From: DATGJX01 sp035279385 | GTDB lineage: Bacteria; Vulcanimicrobiota; Vulcanimicrobiia; Vulcanimicrobiales; Vulcanimicrobiaceae | Length of the DNA: 50,305 bases | Assembly: GCA_035279385.1 (NCBI GenBank) | Contig: DATEHZ010000107.1 | Coordinates: 1 to 50,305, forward strand | Direction: 5' to 3' | In this document: piece after piece, positions 15,144 to 23,596 of the stretch | Layout: each line of letters opens with the position of its first letter | How positions within the stretch are numbered: position 1 is the first letter of the stretch | Notes under the pieces: generated by a model | Database searches by the model: none | The model's input: the letters and a program-made list of their open reading frames with translations, nothing else | Told to the model about the DNA's origin: nothing | Program-made: the position numbers and the translations under genes

Positions 15144-16700
15144 ATGCAGGGTGATATGGTAATCACGGAGACCAGAGCGGCGGAGCTCTTGGCACGTGCG
15201 CGAGACGTTCACCGTCGGGCACGCCGCGAAGAAGCGCTGACCTTGTTGGCGGAATGCGGCGACTGGCCGGCTCCGTACAACGAACAAGGTCTGCTGCTTC
15301 GGGCGGAAGCGCTGACTGCACGGGATCCGATTGCGGGCTTGGGAGAACTGGCCGCACATTCCGACGCATTCACTTCGCGCGAAGGACACATCGGGTATTT
15401 GATTGCTTCGGCTCGTGCATACGCGAGAGCGCGCAATTCGGACACCGCCGACGACATGCTCAATGCTGCGGAGTCGGAACTAAACGGCGAACCCGGCATC
15501 TATGCGGATCAAATCGCGTATCTGCGCGCTTGGCAGCAGTGGAATAACCGCGAGTACGATCCCGCGAACGCGCACCTTGCGATCGCGCTGCGCTCGCAGG
15601 ATCCGGCGATACGGCTGACTGCGCTGAATCTGCGCAGTTGGATGTTCGCAGGGCTCGAGGACTACCCGCAGCAGTTGAACGAGTTGCTGCAATGCGTTCG
15701 TTTGTACCAGCAGCATGGACCTGACTGCGATATCGCTGCCGTGGCGCTGATCATGCAGAACACGCTTGTGCTGGCGTGGGAATTGAACGACGCAGAAGCC
15801 GTTGCGGAAGCGGAGACCGCGTTCAATACGATCGAGTGGACGCCCGACATTGAAGTCCGCCGCTTCCTGTGTTTGCGCGCGCTCGCATGGCACGCATTCT
15901 TGCAGGGAGAATCGGCTCGCGCCCAGTGGCTCTTCAAAGACTCAAAGGATCTCGCACCTACGCCGGCTTGGAAGGCGATGGCGCACGTCGATCGCGCCTT
16001 CGTCGCGCGCAGCGTGCTCAACGAAGCTTGGGCGACGGAAGAACTCTACCAGGCTCATGCGATCGCGCGTGCGATCGAGTGGCAAACGACCCGCGACGAA
16101 GAACGCATGGCGCTCATCACGCTGGCCATCATGTTCGCGCCCATCGATTTGGGCCAAGCGCAGCGGTACGTCTCGACGTACATCCAACTCGGCAGCGAAA
16201 ATTTGGACCCGACGCTGGGTGCCGCGCATGAGCCGCGTCGCAGCATAGCGCACCAAAAATACGCTGCGGGGCGCGTCCAGGCGATGCTCGGCAACGCGGC
16301 CGCGGCAATTCGGGCGCTCGAGGCCGCGTACGAGATATTCTCGCAAATCGAGCACGACTACCGGGCGGCGCTCGCAGCGCAGGCGCTCTTCGATCTGACG
16401 CACGACGACACGTGGCTCAAGCTGGCACGCGGACACGCTACCAGGTTCCCGAACAGCGCACTGGCGCAGCGGTTGAACGACGCACAGCCGTGCAATACGC
16501 CGCAAATGGACGGGCTGACGGCGGCACAGCGGCAAATCGCGATAGCTCATTGCCAAGGGGCGGACAGCGAAGAACTCTCGCGGCGCTTTAGTCGAAGCAC
16601 GTTCACCATCGAGAAGCAGTTGCACGCGATTTACGATGCAGCGGGCGTGGACAGCCGCGCAGCCTTGCGCGACGTACTGCACAGGCGCGGCTTGCTGTGA
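15144..16700 (+). CDS. TPR-repeat protein with C-terminal LuxR-type HTH
   Basis: A 518-residue soluble protein. Most of it is helical and reads as degenerate TPR repeats (e.g. AARARDVHRRARREEALTLLAE, YAAGRVQAMLGNAAAAIRALEAAYEIF). The last ~60 residues (GLTAAQRQIAIAHCQGADSEELSRRFSRSTFTIEKQLHAIYDAAGV) match a GerE/LuxR-type HTH in spacing, although the helix-turn-helix is divergent. No ATPase or receiver domain is present, unlike MalT-type LuxR proteins. AGAGGG at 15131-15136 supports ATG 15144. Its stop overlaps the GTG of the GGDEF-EAL gene (GTGA), so expression of the regulator and the c-di-GMP enzyme is coupled. The target genes are unknown; the lipoprotein pair upstream is a candidate. Confidence 0.7.
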   Translation: MQGDMVITETRAAELLARARDVHRRARREEALTLLAECGDWPAPYNEQGLLLRAEALTARDPIAGLGELAAHSDAFTSREGHIGYLIASARAYARARNSDTADDMLNAAESELNGEPGIYADQIAYLRAWQQWNNREYDPANAHLAIALRSQDPAIRLTALNLRSWMFAGLEDYPQQLNELLQCVRLYQQHGPDCDIAAVALIMQNTLVLAWELNDAEAVAEAETAFNTIEWTPDIEVRRFLCLRALAWHAFLQGESARAQWLFKDSKDLAPTPAWKAMAHVDRAFVARSVLNEAWATEELYQAHAIARAIEWQTTRDEERMALITLAIMFAPIDLGQAQRYVSTYIQLGSENLDPTLGAAHEPRRSIAHQKYAAGRVQAMLGNAAAAIRALEAAYEIFSQIEHDYRAALAAQALFDLTHDDTWLKLARGHATRFPNSALAQRLNDAQPCNTPQMDGLTAAQRQIAIAHCQGADSEELSRRFSRSTFTIEKQLHAIYDAAGVDSRAALRDVLHRRGLL

Positions 16701-18925
16701 AGCGGGCGCTCTCTGCGGGAGGGAGCGGGGCCGCATTCGCGGCCATCTGCATCGCCGGGATCACTGCAATGCTCGGCGCCGGTTTGCGCCATGCCCCCGC
16801 CGACTACCGCCTACTTCTTGCACTGCTCGTCACGGCGACGATTTTGCTTGCGGCGAAGATTCTGCTCGTCGATCGTTCGCAATCCGTCCGAGCGCTCGTG
16901 GAAAAGCGCTATAACATACTGGAAAGTATCCCGGACGGCTTTTTCATCGTCGATTCGCAGTTCCGGTTTTCCCACGTAAACGAGCGCGCCGAGGAATTGT
17001 TCGATCGCAGTGCCGATCAGCTCGTCGGTCAGCGCGTGGAAGATTTGCTCGATCCGATGGCATCGGAGCTGCTGCCCGAGATGGAGCGCGCCGCGCAGAC
17101 CGGCACGCCGCTCGAGCGTACGCAGTACTTCCAATCGACGGGCAAGTGGGTGCAAATTCGCATCCAGCCGGCCCGTGACGAAACGCTCGTCTATCTGCGA
17201 GACGTCACCGAGCGGCAGAAGACCGAGAAGGCTTCGCAAGAAGCGGAGCGGCGGCTGCGGCTGCTGCTCTCGCAGGTTCCGGCAGTGTTGTTCACCGTCG
17301 ACTTGGAGATGCGCATCACGTCGGTCGTGGGTGCGGGCTTAGCAGAGCACGCATTCGCCGAAGCGTCGCTGCTGGGAGCGCCGTTCGAAGTGCTCGTCAG
17401 CGAACACGATCAGAAAAAGGACTGCATCGCGGCCGTGCGGCGCGTCTTCCAAGGTAATGCGGTTTCGTACGAAACGCGCAGGCACGATCGCTGGCTGCAG
17501 AACGACGTTGAGCCGCTGCGTGACGCGGACGGTAACGTGATCGGCGCCGTCGGAGTCATACTCGACGTCACCGAGGTTCGCTCCAACGCCGAACGCTTCG
17601 CCCAGCTGGCACGCCAAGACGTCATGACGGGGCTTCCGAATCGGCTCGCACTGGAAGAGCGGCTGCCTGCGCAGCTCGATAACGCACTGCAGCATCGCGA
17701 ATCCGTGGCGGTGCTTTTCGTCGATCTCGATCGCTTCAAGAACATAAACGATACGCTGGGGCACCGTGTCGGCGACGAACTGCTGCGCACCGTCACGCAG
17801 CGCATGCTGGCCCGCATGGATAATCGCGGCACGATCTATCGCCCCGGCGGCGACGAGTTCGTCATCGTCGTCGACGGCATTAAGCATAAACGAACGGTGG
17901 CGTCCATCTCGATGGACGTACTTCAAGCATTTGCCGAGCCGTTCGATGTGGACGGACGCGAATTATTCGTTACCGCAAGTCTGGGCGCGAGCGTTTTCCC
18001 GCAAAACGCGCAGACCGCGGACGAACTTATCGCATTCGCGGACTCGGCGATGTATCGCGCGAAAGAAGCCGGCCGCAACAACGCCAAGTTCTACGACGGA
18101 ACGATGCACGCGCACGTGCTCGAGCGCATGGGTCTGGAGCAAGACCTGCGTCAAGCGCTCGCGCGCGGCGAACTCCATCTGCTCTTCCAGCCGATCGTCG
18201 ACTTGCCGACGCGCCGCGTCGTCGGCGCCGAGGCGCTCTTGCGCTGGCAGCATCCGCTGCTGGGCGAACTCGCACCGCAGACGTTCGTTCCGATTGCCGA
18301 GGAGACCGGCGTCATCGTCGAGATCAGCCGCTGGGTGCTGCGCGAAGCTTGTGCGAACGCCGCGCGCATTCGCCGCGAGGGCGCGAGCGACTTCCACATC
18401 AACGTGAACCTTTCACCGCGCGACTTCTACGAGCAGGACCTCGCGGCAACGCTTGCTGCCGTGCTCGCGGAGACCGGTCTGCCCCCCGAAGCGCTGGCAT
18501 TGGAAGTGACGGAAAGCGTCGTGCTCAACGATTTGGCGCTCGACACGCTGCAGCGCATCGCGAAGATGCGCGTGAACGTGGTCGTCGACGACTTCGGCAC
18601 CGGATACAGTTCGCTCAGTTATATCAAGCGACTGCCGGTGTCCGCGATCAAGATCGACAAGAGTTTCATCGATGAAGTGGCGGTCGATCCGTACGATCAA
18701 GGCATCGTTAAAGCGATCGCGACGCTCGGGAATACGCTCGGACTGCGCATCATCGCCGAAGGCATCGAATCCGAATCACAGTACGAGTTTCTGCGGTCGA
18801 TCAAGTGCGAGTACGCGCAAGGCTATTTTTTCTACCGGCCGCAGCAGTGGAACGCGTTCCTGTCGATCCTGCAGCGCTCGGGCGAGATCGGTTCGAGCGC
18901 GCGGGTTATTCCGCTGTACGGCTAG
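16697..18925 (+). CDS. Membrane PAS-PAS-GGDEF-EAL cyclic-di-GMP enzyme
   Basis: Inner-membrane c-di-GMP signalling protein, 742 residues, GTG start overlapping the previous stop. Two transmembrane helices (~9-29 and 37-57) precede two PAS domains (~70-175 and 190-300), a GGDEF domain with intact motif RPGGDEF (384-388), and an EAL domain with EALLRW (512-514), DDFGTGYSSLSYIKRL and IKIDKSFI. The EAL catalytic residues appear intact, so phosphodiesterase activity is likely. The GGDEF active site is intact, but no RxxD inhibitory site is seen at the usual place, so cyclase activity would not be product-inhibited. The 3' end overlaps the convergent DUF2079 gene by 20 nt. Confidence 0.92.
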   Translation: MKRALSAGGSGAAFAAICIAGITAMLGAGLRHAPADYRLLLALLVTATILLAAKILLVDRSQSVRALVEKRYNILESIPDGFFIVDSQFRFSHVNERAEELFDRSADQLVGQRVEDLLDPMASELLPEMERAAQTGTPLERTQYFQSTGKWVQIRIQPARDETLVYLRDVTERQKTEKASQEAERRLRLLLSQVPAVLFTVDLEMRITSVVGAGLAEHAFAEASLLGAPFEVLVSEHDQKKDCIAAVRRVFQGNAVSYETRRHDRWLQNDVEPLRDADGNVIGAVGVILDVTEVRSNAERFAQLARQDVMTGLPNRLALEERLPAQLDNALQHRESVAVLFVDLDRFKNINDTLGHRVGDELLRTVTQRMLARMDNRGTIYRPGGDEFVIVVDGIKHKRTVASISMDVLQAFAEPFDVDGRELFVTASLGASVFPQNAQTADELIAFADSAMYRAKEAGRNNAKFYDGTMHAHVLERMGLEQDLRQALARGELHLLFQPIVDLPTRRVVGAEALLRWQHPLLGELAPQTFVPIAEETGVIVEISRWVLREACANAARIRREGASDFHINVNLSPRDFYEQDLAATLAAVLAETGLPPEALALEVTESVVLNDLALDTLQRIAKMRVNVVVDDFGTGYSSLSYIKRLPVSAIKIDKSFIDEVAVDPYDQGIVKAIATLGNTLGLRIIAEGIESESQYEFLRSIKCEYAQGYFFYRPQQWNAFLSILQRSGEIGSSARVIPLYG

Positions 18926-20330
18926 GACGAAGGACGAGCACGCCGCCGGATCTGCAGGCCATCGAATAGCGTCCCTGCCGTAGTGCCGCGCGAAGTTGCG
19001 GAAGCACGTGCGTCTCGACGTACGCGTTACGCCAGGCGGGCGTATAGGCGATGTAGCCGTCGAAGTGCTGAACGCCTTCTTCGATGTTCGTCGAGTGCGG
19101 ATAGGTCAGCGCCTCGTGCGCAAACCACTCGTCGTGCGTTGCCACTCGCGCGTCCCGCGGAACGCACGCGAACGCCGACGTTACGTCGGACGAGTGTTGA
19201 TATGGCGCCCGCGTGAGATAGTGCGCGGGATGCATCGGGTTGAACGCCGCAAGGACGATGACGCAAATCGCCACGGCCGCAGTCCACCACCGGCGCGCGG
19301 CCGGCTCGCTGCGCTGCGCGATGCGAATCAGCGCCCACGCCGCGGCGAGCAGCAGCCACGGCGCCCACAGCAACTCGTAGTGAAATCCCATGCGCCACAC
19401 GATGGAGTCGCTTGCGAGCAGCACGCCGGCGAAACCCGGAAGTGCGAGCCAGACCCAGCGCGTGCGCAGCGGCAGGAACGCCAGCGGCGCAAAGGCCTCG
19501 AGCAGGTAGGTCAAGCGCCCGAGCGTGAGCACGGACGCGCCGAGCGCAAGCGGATGCGTGAAGATCGCAAGGGCCGTTTGCGCGGGCCCATCCGCAAACG
19601 GATAGCGGTAGAAGTGCGAGGGCGCCCAACCGCCGGCGTGCGGCACGATAACGTATGCGTACAGCGCGAGCACCGCTGCCGATACTGCCGCCAGCGCGAA
19701 ACCTGCGACCGCAAGGCCGTTCGGCGCAATAGGCTCGCCGTAAAGCAGTCCGCCCTGCGCGCTTTGCCGTTTGACGAGACCGATGATTCCGAGCGCGATG
19801 CCGATGAGCAGCAGATCGACGCACGCGTCCTCGCGTATGAGGACCGCTGCGAGCGCAAAGACGGCAAACCAGATCCAACGCGCGCGATCCGCCGCCCAAA
19901 ACAATGCCAGCGCGGTTACCGGGTAGAACGCGAGTTCGTGAAACTCTTCAAACGAAGCCGAGAGCAGCGGCGGATAGATCAGCGCGAGGACGGCGACCCG
20001 CAGCGCCCATTTCTCTCCCGCGTAGGTGCGAACGATCGCGGCGAGCGGAATCGCCGTAATCGCGATGAGTACGACCTGCGCGATTTGTATGCCGAGCGGC
20101 GAACGCGTCGCTGCGACGATCGGCCACAGCAGCGCTAGTATCGGCGACCAGTGGAAGCGGAAATGCGTTCCATGTTCGGGGCCGTCGGTAAAGCCATGGA
20201 ACGCGTTGTGCGCGATCTGCGCAAACGTTCCGGTGTCCGTGCCGTAGCTCCAGACGTTCCAGCGCACGATCGCAAGAGCGCTCATCACGGCAATGACCAA
20301 ACCGACGGCGATTCCTAGCGAGCGTCGCAT
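18906..20330 (-). CDS. DUF2079 polytopic membrane protein
   Basis: Integral membrane protein of ~474 residues with 10 or more hydrophobic helices, opening MRRSLGIAVGLVIAVMSALAIVRW. Conserved-looking features are YGTDTGTFAQIAHNAFHG in the first loop, HFRFHWSPILALLWP, SFEEFHELAF and a C-terminal soluble tail (ACVPRDARVATHDEWFAHEALTYP). These match the DUF2079 family, which is related in topology to GT-C glycosyltransferases. A catalytic role is not established. The start at 20330 puts the signal-anchor at the N-terminus; a GTG at 20363 would add 11 residues. No strong RBS for either. It is divergent from the tRNA-Thr gene. Confidence 0.75.
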   Translation of the reverse strand: MRRSLGIAVGLVIAVMSALAIVRWNVWSYGTDTGTFAQIAHNAFHGFTDGPEHGTHFRFHWSPILALLWPIVAATRSPLGIQIAQVVLIAITAIPLAAIVRTYAGEKWALRVAVLALIYPPLLSASFEEFHELAFYPVTALALFWAADRARWIWFAVFALAAVLIREDACVDLLLIGIALGIIGLVKRQSAQGGLLYGEPIAPNGLAVAGFALAAVSAAVLALYAYVIVPHAGGWAPSHFYRYPFADGPAQTALAIFTHPLALGASVLTLGRLTYLLEAFAPLAFLPLRTRWVWLALPGFAGVLLASDSIVWRMGFHYELLWAPWLLLAAAWALIRIAQRSEPAARRWWTAAVAICVIVLAAFNPMHPAHYLTRAPYQHSSDVTSAFACVPRDARVATHDEWFAHEALTYPHSTNIEEGVQHFDGYIAYTPAWRNAYVETHVLPQLRAALRQGRYSMACRSGGVLVLRPSRTAE

Positions 20331-20394
20331 ACGCAAATTTTTCTTGCTCGGCAGGGGCAGCACCCGGCAACGCGAACCTATGCGGGTCCCTCGG

Positions 20395-20470
20395 GCCGAC
20401 GTAGCTCAGTTGGTAGAGCAATTGTTTCGTAAACAATAGGTCGCCGGTTCAAGTCCGGCCGTCGGCTCCA
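20395..20470 (+). tRNA. tRNA-Thr (anticodon CGU)
   Basis: A complete cloverleaf: acceptor GCCGACG (20395-20401) pairs with CGTCGGC (20460-20466). The D-arm is GCTCAGTTGGTAGAGC. The anticodon stem-loop is ATTGT-TTCGTAA-ACAAT, with anticodon CGT. The T-arm is CCGGTTCAAGTCCGG. Discriminator U, then an encoded CCA. Confidence 0.97.
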
Positions 20471-20477
20471 GCACTCG

Positions 20478-20508
20478 GAAGACCGCTAACGCGGTCTTCT
20501 ATTTGTTT
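20478..20508 (+). terminator. Intrinsic terminator after tRNA-Thr
   Basis: GAAGACCGC-TAAC-GCGGTCTTC is a perfect 9-bp stem (20478-20486/20491-20499), followed by TATTTGTTT. Confidence 0.92.
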
Positions 20509-20572
20509 CGGAGGCGCCCGGCACGACCGCGAAATCGAACACGCGTTCGCGTCGCGGCTGACAATAGCGTGT

Positions 20573-21733
20573 TCATCGCGGTGTGCGAGCCATTCGGTCG
20601 ACGATTTCGCGCAGGATCTCGCTCGACGTTCCGAAGTTCAGCCGCACGTACTTCTCGCCGCCCGTACCGTATTTGGCGCCCGGCTCGAGCGCGACGCGGC
20701 CTTTCCCGCGGAAATAGCGCGCCGGTTCCTCCGCAAGCTCCAAGCCGGAGCAGTCTACCCACGCGAGATACGTGGCCTCCGAAGGTACGCAGCGCGCCGA
20801 CGGAAGTTTTTCGCGCAGCAGATCCGTCAGCAGTGCGCGGTTGGCGCTCAAATGCGCTTGCAGATCGTGCAGCCACGCGCGACCCTCGCGGAAGGCTCCA
20901 ATCGACGCGATGACGCCGAACTGGCCGACGCGCGATGCAATCTCCGTCGGAATCGCCTCCAAATGCGCGTTCATCCGCGCGCGTACCGCTTGCGAACCGG
21001 CGATCAGAACGGCGCACTTCAGCCCGGCGAGATTCCACGCCTTGGACGCGGACATGACCGAGACGCAGCGTACCGCCTCGCTCGCCGTCGAGAGCAGCGG
21101 TACGAATCTCGCACCGGAGAGTGTGAGCGGAGCATGGATCTCGTCCGCAATCAGCGCGACGCCGTACCGCTGCGCGAGCTCGCACAAACGTCCGAGGTCG
21201 GCGTCGCTCCAGACGCGTCCGACCGGATTGTGTGGGCTGCAAAGCACGTACGCCTGCGCGCCCGAAGCAAAAGCTTTTTCGAGCGCGTCAAAATCGATGT
21301 GCCAGCGCCCTGCCTCGTCGCGCGAGAGCGGCGCGTGGAGCGCGCGCCTTCCGAGCGTTCGCAATACCTCAAAGAATGGCGCGTAGACCGGCGGATTGAT
21401 GACGACGCCGGCATCCGCATCGGTAAACGCCAGGATCGCCTGCGAAATGCCGGCCATGACGTCGGGCACCTGAAAGACGAACTCCGGGTCGACGTGCCAA
21501 TCGAATTCCGCGGCGGCGAACTGCGCAAACGCCGTTGCCAATTCTCCCGGCCATGCGTATCCGGTGTCGCCGAGATCCAGCGCGCGCTCCAGCGCCGCGC
21601 GTATCGGCGGAGCCAGCGCGAAATCCATCTCGGCGACCCATGCGGGAAGCACGTCCGGCGGATATGCGCGCCACTTCTCGCTCGTGCGCAGGCGCAGCGT
21701 ATCGAGCGGAACGTCAAAACCGTTCTGCGTCAT
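20573..21733 (-). CDS. MalY/PatB-type pyridoxal-phosphate C-S lyase (cystathionine beta-lyase-like aminotransferase)
   Basis: Cytoplasmic PLP enzyme of fold type I, 386 residues. It has PAWVAEMDFALAPPI near the N-terminus, TGYAWPGE, CSPHNPVGRVW, ADEIHAPLTL, the PLP lysine in MSASKAWNLAGLK (Lys231) and VRLNFGTS at the C-terminus. These are characteristic of the MalY/PatB branch, which cleaves cystathionine or cysteine to pyruvate, ammonia and a thiol; some members act as aminotransferases. ATG at 21733 is chosen; a TTG one codon upstream adds nothing. It is third in an apparent operon with prephenate dehydratase and DUF488 (15 nt gap), an amino-acid metabolism context. Confidence 0.85.
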   Translation of the reverse strand: MTQNGFDVPLDTLRLRTSEKWRAYPPDVLPAWVAEMDFALAPPIRAALERALDLGDTGYAWPGELATAFAQFAAAEFDWHVDPEFVFQVPDVMAGISQAILAFTDADAGVVINPPVYAPFFEVLRTLGRRALHAPLSRDEAGRWHIDFDALEKAFASGAQAYVLCSPHNPVGRVWSDADLGRLCELAQRYGVALIADEIHAPLTLSGARFVPLLSTASEAVRCVSVMSASKAWNLAGLKCAVLIAGSQAVRARMNAHLEAIPTEIASRVGQFGVIASIGAFREGRAWLHDLQAHLSANRALLTDLLREKLPSARCVPSEATYLAWVDCSGLELAEEPARYFRGKGRVALEPGAKYGTGGEKYVRLNFGTSSEILREIVDRMARTPR

Positions 21734-21748
21734 CAAACGAAAGCGCCG

Positions 21749-22120
21749 TTATGACGAGGGTTTCGCTGCGAGCTTTCGCAGGTAGTCGCGAAGCACGACC
21801 GCCTGGTTATGCTCCTCGTCGCGCGCGCCGTAGACGAGCGTCACCTTGCGGCGTTTGGAAAGCTTCGCCAGTTCTTCCAGCGGCTCGCGAAGCGGGGCGC
21901 GCCGCAACTCGGCGAGATAGCGTTTCTGAAACTCCGGCCAGCGCTCCGGATCGTGCGCGAACCATTTGCGAAGCTCCGTGCTGGGCGCGACCTCGCGATA
22001 CCAGCCGTCCAGATGCAAATCGTCCTTCGAGACGCCGCGCGGCCACACGCGGTCGACCAGGATTCGCTGCCCGTCCTTGTCATCCGGCGCGTCATACGCG
22101 CGCTTGAGTGCGATCGACAT
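21749..22120 (-). CDS. DUF488 family protein
   Basis: A 123-residue soluble protein with the family pattern: KRAYDAPDDKDGQRILVDRVWPRGVSKDD, LRKWFAHDPERWPEFQKRYLAEL and VTLVYGARDEEHNQAVVLRDYL. The function of DUF488 is not established. GAGGTGC gives a clear RBS before ATG 22120. It lies between prephenate dehydratase (20 nt) and the MalY-type lyase (15 nt), so it is probably co-transcribed. Confidence 0.85.
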   Translation of the reverse strand: MSIALKRAYDAPDDKDGQRILVDRVWPRGVSKDDLHLDGWYREVAPSTELRKWFAHDPERWPEFQKRYLAELRRAPLREPLEELAKLSKRRKVTLVYGARDEEHNQAVVLRDYLRKLAAKPSS

Positions 22121-22140
22121 AGCACCTCATACATACCACG

Positions 22141-22692
22141 TTACGCGCCGGCGTTGCGAGTGACGAGCCAGAACTTCGTGACGTTGAGGGCATCGTCTTG
22201 AATGCCCCGCAGCAGCACGCGGGCACCGTAGCGTTCCGCCGCCATCGCGGGTCCAATCGCCGCCGAGCGGAGGCGGCGCTGCTCCATCATCTCACGCACC
22301 GCGCCCGCCGTGTCGTCGCTGACGGCGACGGCCCATTGGGCGTGCTGCTGCAAAAAGCGCCGGCACTGCGTGAGCGCCACGGGATGCGATGCGACCCGTT
22401 CGATCGATTCCACATTCGCGTCCGGCATGGCAATGAGGCACTGCTCGATGGGGATTCCCACCTCGCCCGCGATCCGAAGCGCAGAGCGCCCGGCGACCAG
22501 ATCGCGCACCGCGGGAATCGGTCCGTGCAGCGTGTTCTCGTGCGGCAGAACGGCGCAGTCCACTTGCGCGCTCTCGAGCGCGGCGACGACCTGTTCGAAC
22601 GTGCGATATCCGCGGGCTTCTACCTCGCCCAGAAGCGCGCGCACGGCCAGCTCGCTGAACGCCCCGCTTTCCCCTTGAAATCCCGCAATCAC
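22141..22692 (-). CDS. pheA: Prephenate dehydratase, catalytic domain only
   Basis: Converts prephenate to phenylpyruvate in phenylalanine synthesis. From the GTG at 22692 the protein begins VIAGFQGESGAFSELAVRALLG, exactly where family members start. It continues with ENTLHGPIPAVRDL, SHPVALTQCRRFL, DDTAGAVREM, AAIGPAMAAERYG and NVTKFWLV. The usual catalytic TRF is TKF here, a conservative but notable change. There is no C-terminal ACT domain, so no phenylalanine feedback domain. A longer frame to ATG 22782 would add a Cys/His/Arg-rich stretch and its start codon would overlap the start of the divergent methylase, so I prefer the GTG; this is not certain. Confidence 0.8.
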   Translation of the reverse strand: MIAGFQGESGAFSELAVRALLGEVEARGYRTFEQVVAALESAQVDCAVLPHENTLHGPIPAVRDLVAGRSALRIAGEVGIPIEQCLIAMPDANVESIERVASHPVALTQCRRFLQQHAQWAVAVSDDTAGAVREMMEQRRLRSAAIGPAMAAERYGARVLLRGIQDDALNVTKFWLVTRNAGA

Positions 22693-22780
22693 CGCTAGGT
22701 GATATGCGTTTGCGCGCTTGCGCCCTGCGCGAGCGCAGCAATGACAGGCGTATGGCACCTCTTCGGGCAATTCTGCGTTC

Positions 22781-23596
22781 ATGGCCGTTGCATGTGAATC
22801 GGTCCTTCCGAGCGCGTTGCCGCCGCCGTTGAAATGGGCCGGGGGGAAACGCTGGCTCGTTCCGCATTTGCTGCAGTATTGGAGCGGCCACGAAGATCGC
22901 CGTTTGACCGAGCCGTTCGCGGGCGGTCTTGCGGTCACGCTGGGCCTGCTTCCGCGCCGCGCGCTGCTCAACGATGCGAATCCGCATGTCATTGCGTTCT
23001 ACCGCTGGCTGCAGCGCGGGCTCGACGTGCGCGACACCGGGATCGCTTTGGCGAACGATCGCGCGGTGTACGCGCACAACCGCACGCGTTTCAACGAACT
23101 CATTCGGGACGGACAGAGCGAGAGCGCGGAAGCGGCGGCGCTGTTCTATTATCTGAATCGCACCGGGTACAACGGGCTCTGCAGGTTCAACGCGCGCGGT
23201 TTTTTCAACGTCCCGTTCGGCCGCTACAAACAGATTCCGTATCGCGAGGACTTCGAGCCGTATCGCCGCGTGCTCGCCGATTACGACTTCACGCACGGCG
23301 ATTTCGAACGCTTGAAGGTACGCCGCGCCGATTTTATCTACGCGGATCCGCCGTACGACGTCGAGTTCACCTCGTATTCCGCCGGCGGCTTCGCGTGGGA
23401 AGATCAGAAGCGGCTCGCGCACTGGCTGGCCGCGCATCCGGGCCCGGTGGTGGCGTCGAACCAAGCCACGCCGCGCGTGCTGCGGCTCTACCGCAAATTG
23501 GGATTTGCGATCCGCGTCGTCGACGCGCCGCGCCGCATCAGCTGCGACGGAAACCGCGACGACGCCAAAGAAATGATCGCCGTGAGGAATCTCTGA
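22781..23596 (+). CDS. D12-class N6-adenine DNA methyltransferase (Dam-like)
   Basis: Transfers methyl from SAM to adenine in DNA. The 271 residues have motif X/I PPLKWAGGKRWLVP, EPFAGGLAVTLGL, NDANPHVIAFYRWL, YYLNRTGYNGLCRFN and the catalytic motif IYADPPYDVEFTSY. The C-terminus carries VVASNQATPRVLRLYRKLGF. It is full-length for the Dam/MboIIA-like D12 class; the target (GATC or other) cannot be read from sequence. Its stop overlaps the next ATG by 1 nt (TGATG), coupling it to a candidate nuclease. The start may lie a few codons downstream of 22781. Solitary host Dam is the alternative, but the coupled nuclease argues for a restriction-modification pair. Confidence 0.9.
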   Translation: MAVACESVLPSALPPPLKWAGGKRWLVPHLLQYWSGHEDRRLTEPFAGGLAVTLGLLPRRALLNDANPHVIAFYRWLQRGLDVRDTGIALANDRAVYAHNRTRFNELIRDGQSESAEAAALFYYLNRTGYNGLCRFNARGFFNVPFGRYKQIPYREDFEPYRRVLADYDFTHGDFERLKVRRADFIYADPPYDVEFTSYSAGGFAWEDQKRLAHWLAAHPGPVVASNQATPRVLRLYRKLGFAIRVVDAPRRISCDGNRDDAKEMIAVRNL

